Below are positions 11,201-22,305 of a stretch of DNA of 64,000 nt, piece by piece. Numbering within the stretch: the first letter of the stretch is position 1; the number at the start of each line of letters is the position of its first letter. The stretch is from Girardinichthys multiradiatus (lineage: Eukaryota > Chordata > Actinopteri > Cyprinodontiformes > Goodeidae), in contig NC_061797.1 of assembly GCF_021462225.1 (NCBI RefSeq), positions 33,382,147 through 33,446,146 on the forward strand, given 5' to 3'. The position numbers were made by a program, and so were the translations under genes. The notes under the pieces are model-generated. The model did not search any database and was not told the DNA's origin. It saw only the letters and a program-made list of their open reading frames with translations.

Positions 11201-14200
11201 CAACAAGGAGGGAAGGAAGCAAACAAAAAACTGTCTGATGTGAAAATGTGACAGAGAACCTAAAAGAAACCATAACTGCAGTCAAAGGGTCAAACTGAAT
11301 GTGGGTCTATTCTGCTGTTCAAATGGTTCGGAGAGAAAAGTTTGGTATAACCTGTTCTTCTCGTGCTTTTTCAGCTGTCATGGCAAATATTTTCCCAGTG
11401 ACTACTGCTAACTGGGGCCCAGTTTGTCTGTCATGCAGAAAACGCAAACAGAATATCAGAATCTTACAAATGAAATTTAATCTAAAGTAAGTCACAGAAT
11501 ATGTAATCTGTAATATGTGGAAGTGCCCTAATGAATTAGGGTTTCTCCCAACAATACCAGTGTTAGTTTTTTATTCATACATGCTTCAATGACGTTACCA
11601 ATGAAAGAGTAGTAAAGGAGAGCCTGTATTGGTCTCTATCTGAACCACTCAGCTGCAGCTAAGATCTTCTCTTCTGGGATTGTTACAGAAAAGATTTCTG
11701 CTAAAACACCTCTCCCTTTAAAAAGGACAATATTCATCATTTAGGAAATGGGAAAACAACCTCTCTGTAGGTTTTTTTCAGCAAAAGACTGACTGGAGTT
11801 AGTGTGGGCCTGTCACTCCTTCAAACTTCACATGTGTTCCTCAAAAACAGAAGAAAGAGCTGCACATGTTTTAAATATTCCTCATTTAGACACTTGCCAA
11901 ACACTACATGGTATTACCAAATCCAAGCAGGATTGGCTGAAAAATGCTCATTTATTTTCTGCCTATTTCACTTGGTCAACATAATGAAGTGGACTGCCCA
12001 CATGAACAGCAGATAAAAACATGTTTTCCTACCTGAATTGAAGGGGAAGTTGTCCATCATTTGAAGCCCTCCCACCACTAACAGATCAGGCTTGAAGTCT
12101 TCAAGTTTCTCAGCAAACTCTTCCAAGGAGTCCAAGTAGGGGTTATGGGCATCACTGTGAATGATATATCTATGGAGCACAAACAAAACATGTCAGTGTC
12201 AAGTTTATTTATATATATTCACATTTAAAACAATCTAGGGTGACCTGAATCACAGTGTCATGAAGTTGATTGAAACGTTATAATAAATGAGTAGTAAAAT
12301 AATAAAACAGTAAGAACACAACAAAAATATTCATCTGCTAAAGTTTTTTTCACCAATGGAATTAAAAGGAAATGTTCATTTCAGCAACTCCAGGGTTTGA
12401 GCAGTGTGTAAATGAATAAATAATTTGGAAATAGAATTACTGGGAAGGTCCAATCATATTTGTATTTTAATCTGGACCTTAGAACATCTAGAAGAAACTG
12501 GCTGGTTGACCAGAGTGCTCTCACTGGGGTGTAGGTCTGAGGAGGTCAGTTGAATAAGACAAGACTAAACCATTTAAAACTTTAGAAGTAAGTTACTTTT
12601 ATAGATTAAAGATACATCAGAAAATCAGACAGTGACAGATTTTAAGTTTAACTGGCCAGTCAGGCTTAAAATCCAACATTTTCCATTTGTTGCCAACAAC
12701 AACTCTCTTCGGTGTGGAAGTTGTTTTGTCTTTTGGTTTCAGTGAGGAGTTTAAAAACGAAGCAAAAGGCTGTGGGAAGCTCTTTAAATCGAAAAATGTG
12801 TTTTCATTCATGCCGCTACAACATGGAGCAAAACTTCACTATGAGCAAACTGACCTGGAGCCAACTTCAGCAGGCCAGGAATAAAAAACCTCTCGTTGGC
12901 AGCTTTTTGGAAATCTAAGGCAAATTATTATTCCATTCTTCAGGGAATACAGAGACGGATGTTTACAGTAAGCAAAGCTAACTGAGCTAATTGCCAATAT
13001 TGGCTCCTAGACAGTAAAATGTAAACTCAAACATTTTGTTGTTATTTTAAACTATAAAAACCCTGTTTTACTGCAACTGGTCTCTCATATAGCTGCATGA
13101 TGTTACTCCTGCTTCTAATATAAATCATTATGAACCGTTTATGGAAGGAAGGCTAGAATAAAAATATTTTTGAATGCTTTTAATTTTAATTCCTAAAGAG
13201 AAATCAGAATGGGTTAAAATCAACTTTAACAAAAACTGGCGAATTGCAATTGGCCACAAGCCCCTGAGGTGCTTCACTTTAAACAAACCAAAAATCTTTG
13301 TATTAAAAACCTGTTGGCTCTACGTGAGGTATAGGTCCCCCAGCTGGCACCAGATGAATATTCCAGGATCAGATGTATGTCTGGCTCTTCTATCATTTTA
13401 CCAGCCACTGGGAAGAAAAACGAACGACAGGGAGATTAAAAATTATAAAGAATAAAAGAGAAGTCATTTTTAATCTAGATTTGTATAGGTCTATGTACCT
13501 GCAATGTGCTGGGACAGAACCTCAGTAAAATCGGGGCTGAAACTTCCTCCTAACAACACGTCACATCCCTCTGTTGCCATTCGACCGGCCATCACAGGAG
13601 CGTTTCCACCTACAGACCATCTGTTTCCAGGTAAGTCACGGGCGCCCTCGACCAGCTCACTAAAGAGGGTTTCATTAATCATAAAACGCCTGCAGGGGGG
13701 AGAAAAGAAAGTGCAGAGACAATATTATATCAAAAAGATTTGAAAGTATCTGTAACATGACTTCTTTTTTCTTGTTTTATCTTCATCTAGTTTATATTAA
13801 AGGAATGCAACACCACTGACTTTAAGCCTTATAGGCTTTGTTCTCCTACACTGTTAAAAGCTCACAACTTCTACTGTAAACCAGCTGCTCTCCATCCAAC
13901 ATTACTTACTCTGCAGCAGCTCCTGGTGCAAAGAAGTAGGCAAAGCTCTGAGCCAGTTGTTCAGCATTTTCTAGATAGTCATGGTGCAGCGGCTGGTCTG
14001 TGTGAGAGACGCCCATCTTATTTAGGAACGACACACCATCTACTATGAGGTCAACACAACCCCCAAAACCTGAGGAAGGAGACAGAAGAGGAAATATTAA
14101 CATACACCAAACTTTCCCTCTGCAGCAGGCATACAACTGAATACCTGCAGCTAAGGCAGAGAAGAAGAGAAAAACACTGTAGTAAATTGAGGAGAACAAC

Positions 14201-15930
14201 ACTAAAGTGCACAGTTCATTTAGATGAAAATATCTATGCTAAAGTCATTCTGCTTTGTCACTAGTACCCTGTTTTACTGCTTTCTACTAAAAACGTAACA
14301 TCCATCCACGGTCTATACCTGCGTTTCTGTGCAGGGGAGCTGGTGCCTATCTCCACAGCCTTAGTATAAATAGAAACCACTGTAATTAATTAATCAGAAT
14401 CAGCTTTATTGCCAAGTTCGTGCAAACAAACAAGGAATTTGACTCCAGTACACTTTGCTCTTTTGTTCTGTTTTTGCATTACAGAATATACAAATGTACA
14501 ATTTACAATGTACACATATCTAATAGAAAAGGTGCATTTGCAACATCTGTATGCTGTTGTTCTGTACTCTATTGAATGTTCATCAGAGAAACAGCCTGGG
14601 GGAAGAAACTGTCTCTGTGGCGGCTAGTTTTAGTAAACAGTGCTCTGTAGCGGCGGCCTGAAGGTAAAACTCTGAACAGTTTATGTGCAGGGTGTGTGGG
14701 GTCTGCAGAGATTTTAGCAGCTCTTTTTCTGACCCTAGACCTGTATAAGTCCTGGATGGAGGGAAGGTCAGCTCTGATTATTCGTTGCAGTCTGGACCTG
14801 TCCTGTTTTGTGGATGAGCCAAACCACACTGAGATGGATGAAGACAGGACAGACTGAATGATGGCAGTGTAGAAGATGACCAACAGCTCCTGTGGAAGGT
14901 TGAACTTCTTGAGTTGCTTCAGGAAGTAAAGTCTCTGCTGGGCCTTCTTTCGAACAGTGTCTATGTGTGAAGACCATCTCAGGTCCTCAGAGATGGTGGT
15001 TCCTAAGAACCTGAAGTGGTCCACGGCCGATACAATGTTGTTGAGGATGGTGAGGGGGATGTATGGGGGTGGTGTTCTCCGAAGGTCCACCACCATTTCC
15101 ACAGTCTTGAGTGGGTTCAGTTCAAGGTAGTTCTGACTGCACCAGTGTACCAGCCGATCCACCTGCTGTCTGTATGCAGACTCATCACCGTCCTGGATCA
15201 GTCCAATGACAGTGGTGTCGTCTGCAAACTTAAGGAGTTTCACGGACGAGTCCGATGAGGTGCAGTCATTTGTGTACAGATAGAAGAGGAGTGGGAATAG
15301 AACACCTTTAAGGGAAGAATGTTCCAGAGGTAACAAGGCAATCTGTCAGACTACACTCCACCACACTATGGTGGTCCTCAACATCTAACTTTAGCTCAGA
15401 TCGTCTTGGTTTCTATTTCACTGGCAAAAACTTTATGAATTCTCGCTATTATTTTATTTTAAGCGTAGATTTATATTTTGCTTTTACATATATTTTGCAT
15501 AACATTTCATAGCCAGGGTCAACATAATACAATAATACACAGGTATAAGGATGTAGTTTAACGCGTTTAACAGTAGCAATGAGCAAAATTTAAGTAGGTC
15601 ATCTGCAGCATCTGACTTCAATGTTAGGAACTTTACATGTTTAGAAACTAACATTTATTAATCATCAGGGTCCACATCAACCCCCAGAACAGCAGCTCAG
15701 CTAGTGGCAGCTAGCTCTCAGGACTCGCACCTACCAACTGCAACTCTGGGTCTGGCGTTATTAACCCCGACTTTCCTCTCCGCCCGAAGCAGAGACGACA
15801 ACACCGTGTCCAGCCGGTCGTCCAGCACTGTGTCCTGCGGTGAACGGAACCAGATAGCTAACAGAACCACGAACAAGGACAGAACAGAGCCATACTTCGT
15901 CCACGGAAGCCTGCTTCCCCCCTCCATCAT
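8291..15930 (-). CDS. adpgk2: ADP-dependent glucokinase family gene, likely adpgk2 (complete, 7 exons)
   Basis: Exons in transcript order: 15930-15735, 14069-13910, 13689-13499, 13407-13311, 12169-12033, 11148-11012, 8854-8291. All GT-AG phases close, giving 493 aa (human ADPGK is 497 as I recall). The family phosphorylates glucose using ADP as donor and is ER-associated in animals. Seen here: an N-terminal hydrophobic anchor (YGSVLSLFVVLLAIWF), VDLIVDGV, FAPGAAAERF, WSVGGNAPVMA, DIHLILEYSSGASWG, NRYIIHSDAHNPYLDSLEEF, ADSLGMNEQELPNLL, and the catalytic GXGD motif as GGGDNISAAGL 14 residues from the end. Divergence from human ADPGK is large through the middle, so I favour the fish paralogue adpgk2 over adpgk. 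Intron 1 carries a same-strand L2; introns 4 and 6 carry unclassified repeats. The 5' end lies in a GC-richer segment (15700-16060), consistent with a promoter. Confidence 0.9.
9430..10150 (+). repeat. Copy 1 of an unclassified ~0.7 kb dispersed repeat
   Basis: The block near 10040-10110 (ttgcctctgctcctaatata and following) is shared, with many substitutions, with 13095-13140 and 47810-47850. The left part (TGATTGGCCATCTGGAAAC near 9511) resembles 53970-53990. No coding capacity is visible. Edges are approximate. Confidence 0.45.
12470..13290 (+). repeat. Copy 2 of the unclassified dispersed repeat
   Basis: Shared blocks with 47220-47960: acaacaactctcttcggtgt near 12697, compared with acaacaacactctacggtgt near 47362. 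The end block ggaaggctagaataaaaata near 13146 also matches 47857. It lies in intron 4 of adpgk2. Edges are approximate; no open frame is supported. Confidence 0.5.
14393..15345 (-). mobile_element. 5'-truncated L2-type LINE in adpgk2 intron 1
   Basis: On the minus strand an open frame (15336-14569, 255 codons) encodes the C-terminal part of a reverse transcriptase. It has the catalytic LLKFADDTTVIGL, ESAYRQQVDRLVHWCSQNYLELN, FRFLGTTIS, RRYRALFTKTSRHRDSFFPQA. The 3' end (14393-14430) reads, on the minus strand, as CTTGGCAATAAAGCTGATTC, the usual tail of fish L2 elements. The frame is uninterrupted but lacks the endonuclease and the N-terminal RT, so the copy is dead on arrival. It is in the same orientation as adpgk2. 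Confidence 0.88.
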
Positions 15931-16993
15931 TGCCCGCTCCCTCTGCCTACGGCGGCTCTGGGTGGCTGACTAAACAAACACTCTCCGCCTCCCGGAAGAG
16001 CAAGCGGCCCAGTGTGGCTTGCGCGTTTGTTTTTAAATCACGAGTGTCCCGGGCGAGGTTGTACTGTGCGGAAACTTAAAGCTATATGGTTATTCAAATA
16101 GAAAAGTAATAAAAATGTTGACGTATCTTTATTTTTAGCATAATTTCCTTCTAGCGTCGCTTTGTTAATCATTAACTAGTTTACGTTTCATTTACTTAGC
16201 CCCGCCATCCCAACAGTAAAACTGATTACGGTGAACAAAACGAGCCACGTTCATTTTAACCGGCAGTTTATTTTCAACAAACATCGAGTTGGGTGTCTAA
16301 TTTGAACCAAAGGAGGACTAACATAACACAATAAACAGTTTAACAAATGTTCGCATTTAAATAAAATTGTAATACATAAAAAATATAGATGCGCCTATTT
16401 GAAGATGAGATTAAATATGTAGTCATTAAATGTTTAATTTAAAATGACGATTTCAATATTCTATTATTTCAAAATCAGCTTTATTGCCAAGTTCGTACAT
16501 ACAAACAAGGAATTTGACTTCGGTACACTTTGCTCTTTGGTTTTGTTTTTTTTTGCATTACAGAATATACATATTTACAAATATACACATATACACTGCT
16601 CAAAAAAATGAAGGGAACACTGAAACAACATAATATAACTCCAAGTAAATCAAACTTCTGTGAAATAAACTGTCCACTTAGGAAGCAACACTGATTGACA
16701 ATCAATTTCACATGATGTTGTGCAAATGGAAAAGACAACAGGGGGAAATCTTTGGCGATTAGCAAGACACACTCAATAAATGAGTGGTTCTGCAGGTTTG
16801 AACCACAGACCACTTCTCAGTACTTATGCTTTCTAGCTGATGTTTTGGTCACTTTTGAATGTTGGTGGTTCTTTCACACTCGTGGTAGCATGAGACGGAC
16901 TCTACAACCCACACAAGTGGCTCAGGTAGTGCAGCTCATCCAGGATGGCACATCAATGCGAGCTGTGGAAAGAAGGTTTGCTGTGTCTGTCAG

Positions 16994-17158
16994 TGTTGGA
17001 TGGGTGCGAGGACTTGTTATCTCTCATGTAAAAACTTTGTGCTGCAAGGCACCTGCACTCCGCTTTGTATCATGCTCTGGTATGCAGCCCTCCTGTGTGT
17101 GGGATCACCGTTATCTATTTCACACAATCGCATCCTGTGAGAACCAGCCTCCTTTCAG

Positions 17159-17202
<44 letters not shown>

Positions 17203-17351
17203 CCTGTCTTAACTGTCTGTTGAACTGTGCATATAAATAAAGAGATAGGGTGTCAAAACTTTGTAGTTTGCACTGCAAAGTGGGCTACCCTTGCAAGTAA
17301 AACTGAACTGTATCGTTCTAGCCTCTGAGTTGACTTGAATTATACCTCACA
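16994..17351 (+). repeat. 5' LTR of the endogenous retrovirus
   Basis: 358 bp, TG...CA ends, an internal (CA)n tract at about 17160-17197, and a combined TATA/poly(A)-like ATATAAATAAAG near 17230. By eye it differs from the 3' LTR by two substitutions (near 17264 and 17320) and six bases of the CA repeat. Confidence 0.93.
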
Positions 17352-17357
17352 TTTACT

Positions 17358-17375
17358 TGGTCCTTCGTAGCCGGA
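17358..17375 (+). promoter_or_regulatory. Retroviral primer-binding site, tRNA-Tyr-like
   Basis: TGGTCCTTCGTAGCCGGA starts six bases after the 5' LTR. Vertebrate tRNA-Tyr starts CCTTCGA and ends with a matching acceptor strand plus CCA, which predicts TGGTCCTTCGAGCCGGA. The site matches except for one extra T. The tRNA match is from memory of the tRNA-Tyr sequence. Confidence 0.7.
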
Positions 17376-18125
17376 TTAATTCAATAACCTTATTTCTCTT
17401 TGTTTTAACAGTGACTCTGGGATCCGTGGGGGAAGCCTGACGTCGAGTGAACTCTGCCGCACGGCCTCCCTTAGCCTGGATGGCTGAAAGTCCCGGTGCA
17501 TCAGGCCGGTGGATTATTGTCTTGCTCGACGCCGGGTGACTCTCACAGGATCCAGAGAGTCACCAAGAAGTCAACTCCGAGGTGAGACAGTTTTAAAATA
17601 CAGTTCATAAGAAAAGTACTTAAAAGTCGTTGGTAGTGCGTCGCCGGTAAGGACGCTGCATTGGGAAGGTTTTATTCCACCGTGAAAGGAATAGCGATAA
17701 ATTAAGGTAAGGCCCCGCAAAGAAGGGGGCCAAATAAAACGACTAAGGGTTATTCCCCTGCGAGGGAATAGAATAAGCGCTATAAAAGTAAAAAGAACGG
17801 AATAAATTGAGCTCATAAAATAACACCAAGTTAACTTAGAAAAAATTACAAGGTACGTGAAACTAACAACTGTGTTGTGTGTGTTTGGAGGACTAAGCAT
17901 TTTAATAGAATTATAGTAGGATTCTGCTAGTCCTGTGTTTTATTTTACCCAGATTAAAACGACGTACTGGTGACTGAGGATTCAGGTCGGATTTCATTTC
18001 GGAAAATTAACACCGCTGCGAATTAGTCGCAGTAGAAGGGCGTGTTAATGTCCTCTCCTTAAAGTCTCATGCCAGTGAACTTTTATCTGGGACATTCATA
18101 GTTTGAAAAAAAATAACAAAGAACA

Positions 18126-18430
18126 ATGGGGAAGGGACAGAGCCAACGCTCTGATTTAACAGAAATATGTAAACGATGGCATAAAAATACGGATTTTCAG
18201 GTAACTTAATTATCACTGAAATCCTAAAACTACACGGGGATCTTAAACTGGAGATTATGCATTCAAAAGATTCAAGAGACAATAAAAAACCTTGCCAGAT
18301 TATAATTTCAAAGGTGACCTCTCAGTCCCTGAGTGCACACAGTTGATAAACAGATTAAAACAAAAAGATGATTTAAAAAAACAACAAGAGCAGCCTTTAA
18401 CTGACATAGCCATAATACTGATGCCTTAAG
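18126..18430 (+). pseudogene. Eroded gag start of the endogenous retrovirus
   Basis: An ATG opens MGKGQSQRSD, with a Gly at position 2 as in myristoylated retroviral matrix proteins, and stops after 27 codons. Short readable pieces continue in other frames up to about 18560. No capsid major homology region or zinc knuckle is visible, so gag is almost gone. Confidence 0.55.
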
Positions 18431-18781
18431 AAAAGCACAGAAAAACAAAAAACTTTCAGCTTAACTGAAAACAAATAAGGGGGGCGGACTGCCACCCATC
18501 CCAGTTTAGAATACCAAGGTAGCCCCAAATTATAATGGTGTTATACTACCAACCACACCATGATAAAATGCAAAAGATTCATTTTACAGGGAAATAATTC
18601 CATATTTGGCTCAGATTGTGTGCATTCTTGAGTTTTCCTCTTTGAGAGAAGTTAAATTTCAGCTCTGTGAAACGACCTTGACAAAGAGATGCAGCTGCCT
18701 TAAAACAAAGATAAAAATTCTGCAAACAGCAGAAGCCTGTCTCTGCTGAAAGGTCTGAAAAAAATTGTAACTCTACCCTGC

Positions 18782-19480
18782 ATGTGTCAAACTCAAGGTC
18801 CGCGGGCCAAAACCGGACCCCAGAAGTTTAGTGATTCTCTAGAAGTAGAGCCTTTTAATATGGTGATTGTGTGCTTGAATGTTATTTTGTCAATCAATAA
18901 ATAGTTTTGTCTACATTCTGCCACAATCAGCCTTTTGAAAATGTTTTGAATCTTGCTCTTTATGTATAAAAAGTTTTTCAACAGGTGATGCTCATCCAGG
19001 AGGAAGACAGTGTTCCTAGGAAATGCAGCTCATTCATTAACAATCAATTTTTCTTCTATAGTTGGAAGTTTTGCTGACTAATCATAGTCTGGATCTATGA
19101 AACATTATGTGCACAGACCAAATGACCAAGGTTCTGACTGACTTATGAACCTCACTGACCTGACAATGATAACATGACACCCAACAGACAACACCTTTAA
19201 GGTGGACCCACTAAGACCACCTTATTGATTCTTGGTGAATAAAAAAATTATTGAAGCGTTCATAACAGACCCAGTGGAAACAAAAGGGGTTATGAGGAAA
19301 CGATGTGCATTTTAAGAATAATAGAAGTCAAATTATGTTCAAATTTTTGCAAAGAAAATTACTCTGACAGAGAAATAAGTAAGTAGTGTGTGAATGTGTG
19401 TGAATGGGAATGACTGATTTCATTGTAATGCATCTTTGAGGGACCTTAAAAGCGCTAATAAAGGTCTGATGTTCTGATGA
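18782..19480. other. Unassigned insert within the retroviral internal region
   Basis: The stretch begins tgtcaaactcaaggtccgcg at 18785, similar to the terminus of hAT-type repeats I recall from vertebrates. It ends near 19440-19475 with ccttaaaagcgctaataaag, like the tails of some fish repeats. No coding frame is seen. It replaces the expected gag-pro region. Confidence 0.35.
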
Positions 19481-19714
19481 TCATTGCCAAACTTATATCT
19501 TAATAAGGTTTCCAGAATCTTTTCTGAAAAATCATATATAGATAGCAAAGGTTCTACCTGTATTAAAAATACTTATAACCATAAGAAAGTTCATAGTCTT
19601 AAATTTTTCACAATTCTTTTACAAACAGGGTATTTAAACTTTCATGTGGCCAAATGTCTATGTTTGACTTTCTGTTTTTGTGAAATAAATGTCTGTTTCA
19701 TGTTATGTAAAAAT

Positions 19715-21110
19715 TAGAGTCCTCAACAGTACCATCACCATTCACCATTCACTTCATCCTCCGGCACCTGGACTCCACAGGAACATACGCCAGGATCCTG
19801 TTTGTGGATTTCAGCTCTGCCTTCAACACCATCGTCCCAGTTCTGCTACAGGAGAAGCTCTCCCAGCTGTGTGTGCCCGACTCCACCTGCAGGTGGATCA
19901 CTGACTTCCTGTCTGACAGGAAGCAGCGCGTGAGGCTGGGGAAGCACGTCTCTGACTCCCTGACCATCAGCACCGGTTCCCCCCAAGGCTGTGTTCTCTC
20001 TCTTCTGCTCTTCTCCCTGTACACCAACAGCTGCACTTCCAGTCACCAGTCTGTCAAGCTTCTGAAGTTTGCGGACGACACCACCCTGATCGGACTCATC
20101 TCTGATGGTGACGAGTCCGCGTACAGATGGGAGGTGGACCATCTGTTGGACTGGTGCAGCCAGAACAACCTTGAGCTCAACGCTCTAAAGACAGTAGAGA
20201 TGGTTGTGGACTTCAGGCAGAACCCAGCCCCACCTGCCCCCATCACCCTCTGTGACTCCACAATTGACACTGTGGAATCTTTCCGCTTCCTGGGAACCAT
20301 CATCTCCCAGGATCTCAAGTGGGAGCCAAACATCAGCTCCCTCATCAAGAAAGCCCAGCAGAGGATGTTCTTCCTGCGGCAGCTGAAGAAATTCAACCTG
20401 CCAAAGACTATGATGGTGCACTTCTACACAGCCATCATTGAGTCCATCCTCACCTCCTCCATCACCATCTGGTACGCCGCTGCTACAGCCAAGGATAAGG
20501 GCAGGCTGCAGCATGTCATTCGGTCTGCTGAGAAGGTGATTGGCTGCAGTCTACTGTCGCTCCAGGAACTGTACACCTCCAGGACCCTGAAGCGGGCAGG
20601 GAAGATTCTGGCTGATCCCTCCCACCCCGGTCACAGACTCTTTGAGACTCTCCCCTCTGGCAGGAGGCTGCGGTCCATCCGGACCAAAACCTCACGCCAC
20701 AAGAACAGTTTTTTCCCATCTGCCACCAGCCTGGTTAACAAAGCCCGGAAACCACCCTGACACTCTCCCTTTCCCCCACACCCCCCCTTTTTTTGCTGAC
20801 AGGACACCTGTAACCTGCAACTCTATGCGTTACATTAACGCTCAGCATGGACTCCTGCTTTACTTGCACTGCCATACTTGCACAATGATCACCTGCACTG
20901 TTGTATTGCTCTTGCATCTTATACTGCTCTATATTTACTCTCACTCACTTAAAACTGTGCACATATATTTATATTATATTGTAGATATGTTTATACTGTT
21001 TAATTTGTATTGTATTGCACCAACTACGCCAAAACAAATTCCTTGTATGTCCAAAAACGTACTTGGCAATAAAGCTTTTCTGATTCTGATTCTGATTCTG
21101 ATTCTAATAA
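19715..21110 (+). mobile_element. 5'-truncated L2-type LINE inside the retrovirus
   Basis: An open frame at 19804-20760 (318 codons) carries reverse transcriptase motifs in order: DFSSAFNTIVP, STGSPQGCVLS, LLKFADDTTLIGL, CSQNNLELN, SFRFLGTIIS. It ends with the family's C-terminal KTSRHKNSFFPSA. The 3' UTR ends CTTGGCAATAAAGC (21062-21075) followed by a (TGATTC)n tail to about 21105. The endonuclease and N-terminal RT are missing. No frameshift is present in the retained part, so the copy is fairly young. Confidence 0.88.
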
Positions 21111-21639
21111 TATTAGGTCAGTTCTCTATGGTAAAACAAAAAGATTTTAACAGACGTTTAGACTTTTTCCAGTCAGGTTCAAAATGATCGAATTACACTC
21201 AAACTAACACAAGATGAAATGAACCTTAACAGAATTACTGGATTGGACTGAAATAGAGAAAACTTGAGTTAATTGAAACAAACTTTAGTTACTTGAAATA
21301 AATACAAAGCTGACTGAAACTGGACGGTGTATCTATAAACTGGGTAAGACAAACTAAGATTATAAGATATAATATGCCCTTCATTTTTTGTGTTCATCAG
21401 TGAGTGAGTTTTTATTTTTTATTTTTAATAAGAACTAAACCAAGCATTATTTAAAATAATAGCAACTACCAACAATAGTGATCTCATTTTTAAATGTAAT
21501 AAGGACTTACTTTATAAAAAAAAAAAAGATAAAACAAAGTCCCCAATAAAATAAAATATGATAAAAAAAGAATAATAAGAATTTGGAAAAACAGAGGCTT
21601 TAAACCTCTGCAGGAACAGCACTGACACTGTCGAAGGTA

Positions 21640-22303
21640 GATCATCATACAGAAATCTGGAAGCTCACTCTAGGGTGGACAGTCAAAGTCCATCCAAGGA
21701 CACATTTAGATGAGGCAGAGGGACAAATACAGGGCTTAGCTGAGAGCAAAGAGAGCAACATGCATCCTGCCCTAGCTGCTGTCCAACCTGAACTGTGGTC
21801 ACAATCATCAACTGATGTAGGGCTTATAAAGGGTTTCCCACCATGCAAGGTTAAACTAATATCTGAAAAAAGGCCATTAGTCCGCCAATACCCCTTCAAG
21901 CCAGAAGCTGAAGAAGGTATTAAGCCAGTAATACAGGATATGTTGAAGTCAGGAATATTAAGGGAAGCACCTGACGCTACATGCAAGACATATCACACTG
22001 ACATCGCTATTATTATCACAGCCAAACATAACTCTAAAAGATGTGCCCCTTAAATCCAAGTACTCTAATACCTACTGCAGAAGATGGTAAACCCCATTCT
22101 TATAAAGCAAAAGTTGAAGAAGACACAAAACCCAGACAAGACATTTCTCAAACCCTTATACCAGATTCATGTGTTGGTTATGCACTAACAACCATCGACA
22201 GAATAATAGAAGCTAAATCTCTACCCAATACATGCTCAGTCCAAACAGCAGAATTATATGCTGTCGTAAGAGCATGCGAATTACATGAGGGACAAATACT
22301 TAC
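21640..22303 (+). pseudogene. Retroviral pol remnants: RT start and first part of RNase H
   Basis: The frame 21760-22053 contains the region just before and at the start of a retroviral reverse transcriptase (LWSQSSTDVGLIKG, RQYPFKPEAEEGIKPV). Most of the polymerase domain, including YxDD, is missing. From 22150 to 22303 another frame reads into RNase H (TCSVQTAELYAVVRACEL), where it is cut by the Tc1-like insertion at 22306. A large deletion therefore joins RT start to RNase H. Confidence 0.75.
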
Positions 22304-22305
22304 TA

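Noticed and set aside
19749..20514. Several minus-strand frames opposite the L2 reverse transcriptase
   Set aside because: Shadows of a strongly coding plus strand; no motif of their own.
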